Positions 38,615-47,556 are shown, counted from the first letter of the stretch. The stretch is 64,000 nt of DNA from Pseudomonas sp. AOB-7 (GCF_003696305.1 NZ_RFFK01000012.1:1-64000); one strand, 5' to 3'. Numbers and translations: made by a program. The notes: a model not told the origin generated them from the sequence alone.

Positions 38615-40111
38615 ATGAAACTCCGCAACCTCTCGGCGCTCGATGCGCTGCTGGTCGGTGCCGTGCTGCTGGCCCTGATCGCCGGCTCGCTGAGCCTGTT
38701 CGATAATCCCATGGGTGGGCCATTGCAGCTGGCACTGATCATGGTCGGCTGCTTCGCCGCGCTGATCGGCATGAAAAACGGCATCGGCTGGGCTGAACTG
38801 GAAAGCGAGATTATCGCCACCAATGCCAAGACCATCGGCTCGATCTTTATCTTCCTTGCCATCGGCGTGCTGATCGGCGCCTTTATCCTCGCTGGCACCG
38901 TGCCGACCCTGCTGTATGCCGGGCTCAGCCTGCTCTCGCCGGGTTTCTTCTACCCCCTGGCCTGCCTGATCTGCGCCATCGTATCGATCTGCATCGGTTC
39001 GTCCTGGACCACCGTGGCCACCATCGGCGTCGGCTTGATGGGCACTGCCCATGGTTTTGGCCTGTCGCCGGAGATCACCGCCGGTGCGGTGGTGGCTGGT
39101 GCCTACTTCGGCGACAAGATGTCGCCGCTGTCGGAAACCACCAACCTGGCCCCGGCCGTGGTCGGCGTCGACCTGTTCGCCCATATCCGCCACATGGCCT
39201 GGGTCTCGCTGCCGAGCCTGCTGCTTGCCCTGTGCCTGTTCGCCTTTCTCGCCTTGAGCGCCGATGTGCGCGGCGATGCGGTATCCAATGTGCCGGAGCT
39301 GCAGGCGCAGTTGCGTGAGTCCTTCCATATCGCCTGGTACAACCTGTTGCCCATGCTGGTGCTGCTGGTGCTGTCGGTGCGCAAGGTGCCGGCCTTCCCG
39401 GCGATCATGTTCAGCGCGGTGCTGGCCTGCCTGTTCGCCGTGCTGTTCCAGGGCGTGGCCATCGAGCGCTTTATGGCCGAGAGCGAGCTGAGCGGCGCCA
39501 CGCGCACCGTCACGGCTCTATGGACGGTAATGGCCACCGGCTTCTCCATCAGCAGCGGCAACGAGGTGGTGGACAGCCTGCTCAGCCGTGGCGGCATGGC
39601 CGGCATGGTGTTTATGGCCTTCCTGGTGTTCTGCTCGATGATGATGACCGCGGTGCTTGAGCGCATCGGCTTTATCCGCTTCCTGCTCGGCCTGATCGTG
39701 CGCAGCGTGCATTCGGTGGGCGCGCTGATCGGCGCCACCCTGGCCACCAGCCTAAGCGTCAACCTGCTGACCGGCGACCAGTACCTGTCCCTGGTGCTGC
39801 CGGGGCAGATGTGGAAGGAGGAGTACCGCCGTCGGCGCCTGGCCGCGGTCAACCTGTCGCGCACCATCGAGGACGCCGGCACCGTGACCTCGGCGCTGAT
39901 CCCCTGGAACGCCTGCGCGGTGTATATGGCCGCCACCCTGGGCGTGGCCACCCTGGCCTATGCGCCATTCGCCTTCTTCAACTGGATCAACCCGCTGATC
40001 GCGCTGCTCTACGGCATCTTCTGCATCAAGATCCTGCCGTTGGCCGACGAGCAGGATGAAGCTGCCGAACTCGCGCCGCCCACCGCCCGACCGCTACCCA
40101 GCGCCGGCTGA
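38615..40111 (+). CDS. NhaC-family transporter
   Basis: A 498-residue inner-membrane protein with 11-13 predicted helices, typical of NhaC-type Na+/H+ antiporters. GSSWTTVATIGVGLMG and GAYFGDKMSPLSETTNLAP (about 167-185) are core motifs. Some members exchange organic substrates (for example malate/lactate) rather than just Na+ and H+. It stands between the AruRS-like genes and the arginine transaminase enzymes, where P. aeruginosa has an amino acid permease (from memory). Transport of arginine or a guanidino acid is therefore a reasonable inference. GGGAG precedes ATG 38615, and a terminator follows. Confidence 0.87.
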   Translation: MKLRNLSALDALLVGAVLLALIAGSLSLFDNPMGGPLQLALIMVGCFAALIGMKNGIGWAELESEIIATNAKTIGSIFIFLAIGVLIGAFILAGTVPTLLYAGLSLLSPGFFYPLACLICAIVSICIGSSWTTVATIGVGLMGTAHGFGLSPEITAGAVVAGAYFGDKMSPLSETTNLAPAVVGVDLFAHIRHMAWVSLPSLLLALCLFAFLALSADVRGDAVSNVPELQAQLRESFHIAWYNLLPMLVLLVLSVRKVPAFPAIMFSAVLACLFAVLFQGVAIERFMAESELSGATRTVTALWTVMATGFSISSGNEVVDSLLSRGGMAGMVFMAFLVFCSMMMTAVLERIGFIRFLLGLIVRSVHSVGALIGATLATSLSVNLLTGDQYLSLVLPGQMWKEEYRRRRLAAVNLSRTIEDAGTVTSALIPWNACAVYMAATLGVATLAYAPFAFFNWINPLIALLYGIFCIKILPLADEQDEAAELAPPTARPLPSAG

Positions 40112-40130
40112 TCTCCCCCCGCAACCCACC

Positions 40131-40155
40131 AGGCCCGCCGCAGTGCGGGCCTTTT
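40131..40155 (+). terminator. Intrinsic terminator after the NhaC-family gene
   Basis: GGCCCGC (40132-40138) and GCGGGCC (40145-40151) pair across a CGCAGT loop, followed by TTTT. It stands 20 bases beyond the transporter stop and isolates that gene from the downstream catabolic operon. Confidence 0.85.
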
Positions 40156-40190
40156 GCGTTACGGGGGGCTGCAAGCAACGCCGTTCAGCC

Positions 40191-40256
40191 GTAGCCCGGA
40201 TGAAATCCGGGAAGTCCCGGCCCTGCAAAACTGCTCCCGGATTGCATCCGGGCTAC
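40191..40256. repeat. Paired inverted repeat (GTAGCCCGGAT element)
   Basis: The left arm starts GTAGCCCGGATGAAATCCGG at 40191. The right arm, ending ATCCGGGCTAC at 40256, is its complement over 22 bases with a single mismatch, and 22 bases lie between. This is the REP doublet style common in Pseudomonas intergenic DNA. The rest of the 40112-40493 gap holds a terminator before it and an AT-rich promoter region after it. Confidence 0.75.
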
Positions 40257-40390
40257 AAGTACAGGCCGCTCTCTTGCTTGAGTGGGCCGCATTGGGCCTG
40301 TAAGGCCTTGTTCGAACTTGTAACAGGCCTCTGAAAATCCCTAATTAATTTCATATATATCAATCACTTAATCATTTAACTGAACGGTTG

Positions 40391-40426
40391 TTCGACATCT
40401 TGTCGAATTACTGAACAAGTGTTTAG
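40391..40426. promoter_or_regulatory. Palindromic operators upstream of the CoA-dependent arginine-locus operon
   Basis: TTCGACATCTTGTCGAA (40391-40407) is a perfect 7+3+7 palindrome. CTGAACAAGTGTTTAG (40411-40426) is a second near-palindrome resembling FadR/PsrA-type boxes. Both lie in AT-rich sequence (40330-40430) about 70-100 bases before the crotonase gene, where its promoter should be. The regulator is not identified. Confidence 0.55.
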
Positions 40427-40493
40427 TATTGCCTCCAGGCCCGGACGCAGACGCGTCCAATAACAACAAGCCAGTCCAACAAAGAGGTTTGCC

Positions 40494-41285
40494 ATGAACG
40501 CAGCCCCCCGTCTGCTCTGCCAGATCGAAGCCGGCATCGCCCGGGTCAGCCTGAACGGCCCGGAGCAGCGCAATGCCCTGGATATCCCCAGCCTGCAGGA
40601 CCTCTATGAGCTGCTCGGCGAACTGCAGGCGGCGCCGGAAGTGCGCGTGCTGCTGCTGACCGGCAGCGGCAAGAGCTTCTGCGCCGGCGCCGATGTCGCC
40701 GAGTGGGCCGCCGCCGAGGCCCGCGGCGAGCTGGAGAGCTACGGCTGGACGGAGAACGCCCACCGCCTGATGGTGCGCCTGCACGGCTTCGCCAAGCCGA
40801 GCATCGCCGCCATCAACGGCAGCGCAGTGGGTGCCGGCATGGACCTGGCGCTGTGCTGCGATATGCGTATCGCCTCGGCCTCGGCGCGCTTTCGGGCTGG
40901 CTACACCAGCATGGCCTACTCGCCGGACGCCGGCGCCAGCTGGCACCTGCCGCGCCTGATCGGCGAGGAGCAGGCCAAGCGCTTGCTGTTTCTCGACCAG
41001 CCCTGGAGCGCCGAGCGCGCCCTGGCTGCGGGCCTGGTCGGCGAGGTCTGCGCCGATGAGCAGCTACAGGCCGTTGCCGGCGAACTGGCCGCGCGCCTGG
41101 CCAAGGGGCCGACCTTCGCCTTCGCCCAGACCAAGACCCTGATCCGTGAAGGGGCTGCGCGCAGCCTGGCGCAGCAGCTTGAGGCGGAACTGGCCGCCGG
41201 CCTGCTCTGCGGGCGCAGCGAGGACGGCGCCGAGGCGCTGCGCGCGGCCATGGAAAAACGTACCCCAGATTTTATCGGCCGCTGA
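40494..41285 (+). CDS. Crotonase-family protein with atypical catalytic residues
   Basis: A 263-residue crotonase fold with oxyanion segments FCAGADVAEW and GAGMDLALCCD. Compared with classical hydratases both glutamates are changed: the first position is Asp117 (GAGMDL), and the second site has the PDAG form with Asp145, as in PaaG-type isomerases. Isomerisation or an unusual hydration is therefore more likely than standard enoyl-CoA hydration. AAGAGG precedes ATG 40494. It leads the operon with an acyl-CoA dehydrogenase and an ADP-forming ligase, upstream of aruI and aruH. Confidence 0.86.
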   Translation: MNAAPRLLCQIEAGIARVSLNGPEQRNALDIPSLQDLYELLGELQAAPEVRVLLLTGSGKSFCAGADVAEWAAAEARGELESYGWTENAHRLMVRLHGFAKPSIAAINGSAVGAGMDLALCCDMRIASASARFRAGYTSMAYSPDAGASWHLPRLIGEEQAKRLLFLDQPWSAERALAAGLVGEVCADEQLQAVAGELAARLAKGPTFAFAQTKTLIREGAARSLAQQLEAELAAGLLCGRSEDGAEALRAAMEKRTPDFIGR

Positions 41286-41312
41286 TCGCGCGCCCTGCCC
41301 GAGGACAATGTC

Positions 41313-42473
41313 ATGAATTTTCAACTGACTGCCGAACAGAACATGCTGGTGGAGGCGGTACGCGCCTTTGTCGAGAAGGAGTTGCTGCCCCATGAGGAAG
41401 CGGTGGACCGTGCCGATGCGGTGTCCCCCGAGCTGGCCGCCGAGATTCGCGGCAAGGCCATCGCTGCCGGCTTCTACGCCTTCAATATGCCGGAGGAGGT
41501 GGGCGGCGGCGGCCTCGATTACCTGTCCCAGGCCCTGGTCGAGCGCGAGCTGTCCAAGGTGTCCTGGGCGCTGCAGGTGTTCGTCGCGCGGCCGTCGAAG
41601 ATCCTTATGGCCTGCAAGGGCGAGCAGATCGACCAGTACCTGCTGCCCTGTATCCAGGGCGAAAAGATCGACTGCTTCGCGCTTACCGAGCCGGGCGCCG
41701 GCTCGGACGCCAACTCGATCAAGACCCGCGCGGTGCGCGACGGCGACGACTTCGTGATCAACGGTGCCAAGCACTTTATCAGCCATGCCGGGCATGCCGA
41801 CTTCGCCATCGTCTTCGCCGTCACCGACAGCTACGAGCGCAACGGCAAGAAGCGCAATGCGGTCACCGCCTTTCTGGTGGACAAGGGCACCCCGGGCATG
41901 ACCGTGCGCCGCGGGCCCAAGTGCGTGAGCAACAAGGGCTACCACACCTATGAAATCTTCTTCGACGACTGCCGGGTGCCGGCATCCAAGGTCCTCGGTG
42001 AGGTGGATAAGGGTTGGGAAGTGGCCAACGCCTGGCTGACCGCCGGGCGGGTGATGGTCGCCGCCAACTGCGTCGGCCAGGCCCAGCGCGCCATGGCCCT
42101 GGCCCTGCAATGGGCGGCGGACCGCCAGCAGTTCGGCCAGCCCATCGGCAGCTACCAGGGCGTGTCGTTCAAGCTGGCCGATATGGCCACGCAGATCGCT
42201 GCCGCCGAACTGCTGACCCTCAATACCGCCTGGAAGATGGACCAGGGCAGCATGACCGACGGCGAGGCCGGAATGGCCAAGCTGTTCGCCAGCGAAGTGC
42301 TGGGCAAGGTGGCCGACGAGACGGTGCAGATCTTCGGCGGCATGGGCCTGATGGACGAGGGCCCGGTGGAGCGCATCTGGCGCAACGCGCGGATCGAGCG
42401 GATCTGGGAAGGCACCTCGGAAATCCAGCGTCACATTATCTCCCGCGAACTGCTGCGGCCCTTGCTGCGCTAG
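41313..42473 (+). CDS. Acyl-CoA dehydrogenase of the arginine-transaminase locus
   Basis: A 386-residue FAD acyl-CoA dehydrogenase with FALTEPGAGSDANS, catalytic Glu366 in IWEGTSEIQ and full family length. It lies 27 bases after the crotonase gene and 9 before the CoA ligase gene. The natural candidate substrate is the CoA ester of 4-guanidinobutyrate, the acid expected from AruI plus aldehyde dehydrogenase. This is inference from gene order. A general short-chain acyl-CoA substrate cannot be excluded. Confidence 0.88.
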   Translation: MNFQLTAEQNMLVEAVRAFVEKELLPHEEAVDRADAVSPELAAEIRGKAIAAGFYAFNMPEEVGGGGLDYLSQALVERELSKVSWALQVFVARPSKILMACKGEQIDQYLLPCIQGEKIDCFALTEPGAGSDANSIKTRAVRDGDDFVINGAKHFISHAGHADFAIVFAVTDSYERNGKKRNAVTAFLVDKGTPGMTVRRGPKCVSNKGYHTYEIFFDDCRVPASKVLGEVDKGWEVANAWLTAGRVMVAANCVGQAQRAMALALQWAADRQQFGQPIGSYQGVSFKLADMATQIAAAELLTLNTAWKMDQGSMTDGEAGMAKLFASEVLGKVADETVQIFGGMGLMDEGPVERIWRNARIERIWEGTSEIQRHIISRELLRPLLR

Positions 42474-42482
42474 GAATCCATC

Positions 42483-44573
42483 ATGAGCCTGCATAACAAT
42501 ATCCGTCGCCTGCTGGCGCCCAAGCACCTGGCCTTTATCGGCGGGCGCAGCATGGCCCGTGCCCTTAAGCGCTGCGCAGAAGGGGGATTTGGCGGCCAGC
42601 TATGGCTGGTCAATCCGCAGCACGCCGAGTTGGAGGGCGTGCCCTGCGTGGCCAGCATCAGGGAGCTGCCCTGTGGCCCCGATGCGGTCTTTATCGCCAC
42701 CAACCGCGAACTGACCCTGCAAGCCGTGGCCGAGCTGGCGGCCAAGGGGGCGGGCGGGGCCATCTGCTATGCCTCGGGCTTCGCCGAGACGGGCGAGGCG
42801 GGCGAGCGCCTGCAGGCCGAGCTGCTGCGCGCCGCCGGCTACATGGCCCTGCTCGGGCCCAACTGCTACGGCCTGCTCGACTACCTGCACGGCGCCGCCC
42901 TGTGGCCGGTGGCCCATGGTGGCCAGCGGGTGGAGCGCGGCGTGGCGGTGCTGACCCAGAGCGGCAACTTCGCCTACAACCTGTCGATGAGCGACCGCTC
43001 GCTGCCGGTGGCCTATATGGCCTCGGTGGGCAACCAGGCCCAGCTCGGCGTGGCCGAACTGATGGATGCCTTGCTCGACGAGCCGCGGGTCAGTGCCATC
43101 GGCCTGCACCTCGAAGGTCTGAAGAATATCCCCGGCTTTGCCCGCGCCGCCCACAAGGCGCTGGTCAAGGGCATCCCGATTATCGCCCTGAAGACCGGTG
43201 TGTCGCAGATCGGTGCCGAACTGGCGCTTAGCCATACCAGCTCCCTGGCCGGCTCCGACGCCCTGTACGACGCGCTGTTCCAGCGCCTCGGGGTGATTCG
43301 CGTAAGCGGCCCGGTGAGCTTTATGGAAACCCTCAAGGCCGCCGCCTGCGGCCAGTTGCCGGCAGGCCCGGGGCTGATCGCCCTGGCCTGTTCCGGCGGC
43401 GATGCCGGCTTGATCGCCGACTATGCCGAGGCCAATGGCCTGGCACTGCCCAAGCTGGATGAGACGCAGCGTTTAGAGTTGGCCGAGGTGCTACCGGCCT
43501 ACGCCAATATCGCCAATCCACTGGATTTCACCACCGCCATCTGGGGCGATGCCGAGGCGCTGACACGCATGCTCGACAGCTGCCTGAGCCAGCCGGCCGA
43601 TGCTGCCCTGCTGGTGCTCGATTACCCGGACGAGCAGAGCGGCGAGCGGCCGCAGTGCGACCTGCTGCTTGAGCTGTACTGCGACGCCCTGGCGCGCCAC
43701 GACAAGTGCGGCTTTATCGCCTCGGCCTTCCCCGAACTGCTGCCGGCCCATGCCCGCGACTACCTGCACGGCCGTGGCGTGCCGGCGCTGCAGGGGGTGG
43801 AGGACGGCCTGGCCGCCTGGGGTCGGATCGCCGCTTACCAGAGCCGCCGCCAGGCCCTGCTGGCCATGGGCGAGGCGGCCCTGGTGCCGCTGGCGGCCGG
43901 CAGCGCGGACGGCTCAGGCGTGCTGCTGGATGAATGGCAAGCCAAGCAGGCCCTGGGCGCCTTTGGCCTGCCGCTACCCCGTGCCGTGCTCAGCACCCCC
44001 GAGCGCGCCCTGGCCGATGCCGAACAGCTGGGTTATCCGCTGGTGCTTAAGGCGGTCAGCAGCGAGCTGCCGCATAAGACCGAGGCCGGCGGCGTGGCCC
44101 TTAATCTGCGCGACGCCGGACAACTGCAAAGTGCCCTGCAGCGGATGCGCCGCGACCTGGCCGAGCATGCGCCGACTCTGGCCTTCGACCAGGTGCTGCT
44201 GGAGGCCATGGCCGGCCCGCCATTGGCCGAGCTGATCGTCGGGGTCAAGCGCGAGCCCGGCTTTGGCCTGGCCCTGGTGATAGGCACCGGCGGCATTCTG
44301 GTGGAGCTGCTCAGGGACAGCCGCAGCCTGCTGCTGCCGACCAACCCGGCAGCGATCCGCCAGGCCCTGCTCGGTTTGCGCAGCGCGCCGCTGCTGAGCG
44401 GTTTTCGTGGCCGCCCGGCGGCGGATCTGGATGCCCTGGTGGCGGCCATCGGCGCGGTGGCCGACTACGCCTGCGAGCACGCCGAACGCTTGCTGGAACT
44501 GGACGTCAACCCGCTGCTGGTCGGCGCCCATGGCTGCGTGGCGGTGGATGCATTGATCCGTTTGGCCGATTAG
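42483..44573 (+). CDS. ADP-forming acyl-CoA synthetase (acetate-CoA ligase family)
   Basis: A 696-residue single-chain NDP-forming ligase. It has an N-terminal CoA-binding domain (about 10-135), two flavodoxin-like succinyl-CoA ligase domains with phospho-histidine candidate His251 (ALSHTSSLAGSD), and a C-terminal ATP-grasp domain (about 485-690, with LKAVSSELPHKTEAGGV). It makes an acyl-CoA from free acid with ATP giving ADP. It differs from the three AMP-forming ligases elsewhere in the window. The gene starts 9 bases after the acyl-CoA dehydrogenase gene. Acetate, feruloyl-type and guanidino acids are possible substrates; neighbours favour the last. Confidence 0.86.
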   Translation: MSLHNNIRRLLAPKHLAFIGGRSMARALKRCAEGGFGGQLWLVNPQHAELEGVPCVASIRELPCGPDAVFIATNRELTLQAVAELAAKGAGGAICYASGFAETGEAGERLQAELLRAAGYMALLGPNCYGLLDYLHGAALWPVAHGGQRVERGVAVLTQSGNFAYNLSMSDRSLPVAYMASVGNQAQLGVAELMDALLDEPRVSAIGLHLEGLKNIPGFARAAHKALVKGIPIIALKTGVSQIGAELALSHTSSLAGSDALYDALFQRLGVIRVSGPVSFMETLKAAACGQLPAGPGLIALACSGGDAGLIADYAEANGLALPKLDETQRLELAEVLPAYANIANPLDFTTAIWGDAEALTRMLDSCLSQPADAALLVLDYPDEQSGERPQCDLLLELYCDALARHDKCGFIASAFPELLPAHARDYLHGRGVPALQGVEDGLAAWGRIAAYQSRRQALLAMGEAALVPLAAGSADGSGVLLDEWQAKQALGAFGLPLPRAVLSTPERALADAEQLGYPLVLKAVSSELPHKTEAGGVALNLRDAGQLQSALQRMRRDLAEHAPTLAFDQVLLEAMAGPPLAELIVGVKREPGFGLALVIGTGGILVELLRDSRSLLLPTNPAAIRQALLGLRSAPLLSGFRGRPAADLDALVAAIGAVADYACEHAERLLELDVNPLLVGAHGCVAVDALIRLAD

Positions 44574-44577
44574 AACC

Positions 44578-44600
44578 CCCTCTCCCCTCGGGGGAGAGGG
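44578..44600. repeat. Interspersed inverted repeat, CCCTC/GAGGG family
   Basis: CCCTCTCCCC (44578-44587) and GGGGAGAGGG (44591-44600) pair perfectly across a short loop between the CoA ligase gene and aruI. A further GAGAGGGGCAG trails. It is related to the hairpins at 4501 and 46294. Confidence 0.6.
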
Positions 44601-44649
44601 CCGGTGAGAGGGGCAGTGCGCTACCCCGCCCACGCAAGGAGAAGATTCC

Positions 44650-46260
44650 ATGCAAGACAATACAAGCCTTACTTGCGGCCAGGCCCTGGTGCGCCTGCTG
44701 GCCAACTACGGCGTTGATACCGTGTTCGGCATTCCCGGGGTGCATACCCTGGAGTTGTACCGCGGCCTGCCCGGCAGCGGCATCCGCCATGTTCTGAGCC
44801 GTCACGAGCAGGGCGCCGGCTTTATGGCCGACGGCTATGCCCGGGTCAGTGGCAAGCCCGGGGTGTGCTTTGTGATCAGCGGCCCGGGGGTGACCAATGT
44901 GGCCACTGCCATCGGTCAGGCCCATGCCGACTCCATCCCCATGCTGGTGATTTCCAGCGTCAACCATAGCGCCAGCCTGGGCAAAGGCTGGGGCTGCCTG
45001 CACGAGACCCAGGATCAGCGCGCCCTGACCGCGCCGATCACTGCCTTCTCTGCTCTGGCCCTGAGCCCCGAAGACCTGCCCGAGCTGATTGCCCGCGCCT
45101 GGGCGGTGTTCGATAGCGAGCGGCCGCGCCCGGTGCATATCTCGGTGCCGCTGGATGTGCTGGCCGCGCCCCTGGCGCGGGACTGGAGCGGCGAGGTGGC
45201 GCGCCGCCCCGCTCGCGGCCTGCCGGCCGCCGAGGCGTTGCAACAGGCCGCCGCCAGGCTGGCTCAGGCCAAGCGGCCGATGCTGATTGCCGGCGGCGGC
45301 GCCCTGGAAGCCGGTGCCGAGCTGGCCGAACTGAGCCGGCGTCTGGCCGCTCCGCTGTTTACCACGGTGGCCGGCAAGGGCCTGCTGCCCGTCGACGCGC
45401 CGCTGCATGCCGGCGCCAGCCTGTGCGTCGAGCCCGGCTGGCAGCTGATCGAACAGGCCGATCTGGTCCTAGCGGTAGGCACCGAGCTGGCCGATACCGA
45501 CTTCTGGCGCGAGCGCCTGCCGCTGTCCGGCGAGCTGATTCGCATCGATATCGACCCGCGCAAGTTCAACGACTTCTACCCCTGCAGTGTGGCGTTGCGC
45601 GGCGATGCGCGGCTTAGCCTCGCGGCGCTGCTGCAGCGGCTGCCGGAAACCGCGCGCGACCCGGCAGCGGCCATGGATGCGGTGGCCAGCCTCAAGGCGG
45701 CGATCCAGGGTAGCCAGGGGCCCCTGCAGCGTATCCACCAGGCGATTCTCGAACGCATCGCCCAGGTGTTGCCGGCCGACGCCTTTATCAGCACCGATAT
45801 GACCCAGCTGGCCTACAGCGGCAACTACCTGTTCCCCAGCCGCGCCCCGCGCAGCTGGCTGCACCCCACCGGCTACGGCACCCTGGGGTACGGCCTGCCC
45901 GCCGGCATCGGCGCCAAGCTCGGCGCGCCGCAGCGTCCGGGGCTGGTGCTGGTGGGCGATGGCGGCTTTCTCTACACCGCCCAGGAGCTGGCCACTGCCG
46001 TGGAGGAGCTGGATAGCCCGCTGGTAGTGCTGCTGTGGAACAACGACGCCCTGGGGCAGATCCGCGACGACATGCTCGGCCTGGATATCGAACCCATCGG
46101 CGTGCTGCCGCGCAACCCGGACTTCGCCGGCCTGGGCCGCGCCTTTGGCTGCGCGGTGCGCCAGCCGCAGAGCCTGGATCAGTTGCAGGACGACCTGGCG
46201 GCCGGCTTCGCCCACCCAGGGGTGACCCTGATCGAACTCAAGCACGCCTGCGCCCAATGA
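44650..46260 (+). CDS. aruI: 2-ketoarginine decarboxylase (ThDP enzyme, AruI-like)
   Basis: A 536-residue thiamine-diphosphate enzyme of the acetolactate synthase/decarboxylase family. The N-terminal pyrimidine domain carries the activating glutamate in SRHEQGAGFMADGYAR. A central domain follows, and the C-terminal pyrophosphate domain has GDGGFLYTAQELATA with a later NND for Mg2+. With the arginine:pyruvate transaminase gene immediately downstream, decarboxylation of 2-ketoarginine to 4-guanidinobutyraldehyde is the expected role. AAGGAGAAG precedes ATG 44650. A repeat element separates it from the ligase gene. Confidence 0.88.
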   Translation: MQDNTSLTCGQALVRLLANYGVDTVFGIPGVHTLELYRGLPGSGIRHVLSRHEQGAGFMADGYARVSGKPGVCFVISGPGVTNVATAIGQAHADSIPMLVISSVNHSASLGKGWGCLHETQDQRALTAPITAFSALALSPEDLPELIARAWAVFDSERPRPVHISVPLDVLAAPLARDWSGEVARRPARGLPAAEALQQAAARLAQAKRPMLIAGGGALEAGAELAELSRRLAAPLFTTVAGKGLLPVDAPLHAGASLCVEPGWQLIEQADLVLAVGTELADTDFWRERLPLSGELIRIDIDPRKFNDFYPCSVALRGDARLSLAALLQRLPETARDPAAAMDAVASLKAAIQGSQGPLQRIHQAILERIAQVLPADAFISTDMTQLAYSGNYLFPSRAPRSWLHPTGYGTLGYGLPAGIGAKLGAPQRPGLVLVGDGGFLYTAQELATAVEELDSPLVVLLWNNDALGQIRDDMLGLDIEPIGVLPRNPDFAGLGRAFGCAVRQPQSLDQLQDDLAAGFAHPGVTLIELKHACAQ

Positions 46261-46293
46261 CCTGAAAGTCGCGCAGCGACGCCCTCCTTATTG

Positions 46294-46346
46294 CCCTTCT
46301 CCCTCCGGGAGAAGGTGGCGCGCAGCGCCGGATGAGGGAAGGGCAT
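46294..46346. repeat. Compound repeat element between aruI and aruH
   Basis: CCCTTCTCCC (46294-46303) pairs with GGGAGAAGG (46307-46315). It is followed by the small hairpin GGCGCGCAGCGCC (46317-46329) and GATGAGGGAAGGGCA. This composite is a widespread intergenic repeat style in proteobacteria and resembles the shorter elements at 4501 and 44578. Confidence 0.6.
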
Positions 46347-46365
46347 ACCCGTTAAGGAGACACCC

Positions 46366-47556
46366 ATGCGTTACTCGCAACTGACCCAACGTATCGCTGG
46401 CGACGGCGCCGCCGCCTGGACCATCCACTACCGCGCCCTGGAGCGTCAGGCACGGGGCGAGGACATTATCCTGCTGTCGGTGGGCGACCCGGACTTCGAC
46501 ACCCCGCCGCCCATCGTCCAGGCCGCCATCGACAGCCTGCTGGCCGGCCACACCCACTACGCCGAGGTACGCGGCAAGCGCGAGCTGCGCCAGCGTATAG
46601 CCGCCCGCCATAGCGCCCGCAGCGGCCAGGCGGTGGACGCCGAGCAGGTGGTGGTGCTGCCCGGCGCCCAGTGCGGCCTGTTCAGCGTGGCCCAGTGCCT
46701 GCTCGATCCGGGCGACGAGGTGATAGTGCCGGAGCCCATGTACGTCACCTACGAGGCGGTGTTCGGTGCCTGCGGCGCCAAGGTGGTACCGGTGCCGCTG
46801 CGTGCCGAGTACGGCTTTCGCCTGCAGGCCGCCGATGTCGCCGTCGCCATCACCCCACGCACCCGCGCCCTGGCCCTCAACAGCCCGCACAACCCGTCCG
46901 GCGCCAGCCTGCCGCGGGCCACCTGGGAGGCCATCGCCGGCCTGTGCATCGACCACGACCTGTGGCTTATCTCCGATGAGGTGTACAGCGAGCTGCTGTT
47001 CGAGGGCGAGCACATCAGCCCGGCCAGCCTGCCGGGCATGGCCGAGCGCACCGCGACGCTGGGCAGCCTGTCCAAGTCCCACGCCATGAGCGGCTGGCGC
47101 CTGGGCTGGGTGGTGGCGCCGCGGCAGCTGGCCGAGCATCTGGAGAACCTCGCCTTGTGCATGCTCTACGGCCTGCCGGACTTTATCCAGGACGCCGCCT
47201 GCGTGGCCCTGGCGGCCGAGCTGCCGGAGCTTGACGCGATGCGCGAGGCCTATCGCCAGCGCCGCGACCTGGTCTGCGCGACGCTGCAAGATTGCCCCGG
47301 CCTGCGCGCCCTGAAGCCGGACGGCGGCATGTTCGTGATGGTCGATATCCGCGCCACCGGCCTGTCCGCCCAGGCTTTCGCCGAACGCCTGCTGGATCGC
47401 CACGGCGTCTCGGTGCTGGCCGGCGAGGCCTTCGGCCCCAGCGCCGCCGGGCATATCCGCGTCGGCCTGGTGCTCGGCAGCGCGCCGCTGGCCGAGGCCT
47501 GCCGGCGCATCGCCCGCTGCGCCGCCGAGCTGCTGGAGGAAGCCTGCCATGCTTGA
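46366..47556 (+). CDS. aruH: Arginine:pyruvate transaminase
   Basis: A 396-residue class I PLP aminotransferase. It has NSPHNPSGA, the ISDEVYSELLF aspartate/tyrosine site and Schiff-base Lys237 in SLSKSHAMSGWRLG. The whole sequence closely follows what I recall of P. aeruginosa AruH, including the MRYS start and GQAVDAEQVVVL. It converts arginine and pyruvate to 2-ketoarginine and alanine, starting the arginine transaminase pathway. AAGGAG precedes ATG 46366. The stop overlaps the aldehyde dehydrogenase start by 8 bases, indicating coupling. Confidence 0.93.
   Translation: MRYSQLTQRIAGDGAAAWTIHYRALERQARGEDIILLSVGDPDFDTPPPIVQAAIDSLLAGHTHYAEVRGKRELRQRIAARHSARSGQAVDAEQVVVLPGAQCGLFSVAQCLLDPGDEVIVPEPMYVTYEAVFGACGAKVVPVPLRAEYGFRLQAADVAVAITPRTRALALNSPHNPSGASLPRATWEAIAGLCIDHDLWLISDEVYSELLFEGEHISPASLPGMAERTATLGSLSKSHAMSGWRLGWVVAPRQLAEHLENLALCMLYGLPDFIQDAACVALAAELPELDAMREAYRQRRDLVCATLQDCPGLRALKPDGGMFVMVDIRATGLSAQAFAERLLDRHGVSVLAGEAFGPSAAGHIRVGLVLGSAPLAEACRRIARCAAELLEEACHA

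Noticed and set aside
40314..40323. Possible single response-regulator half-site TTACAAGTTC (minus strand) upstream of the crotonase gene
   Set aside because: It matches 9 of 10 bases of the repeat at 38505 but stands alone, without the tandem partner expected for an OmpR-type site.
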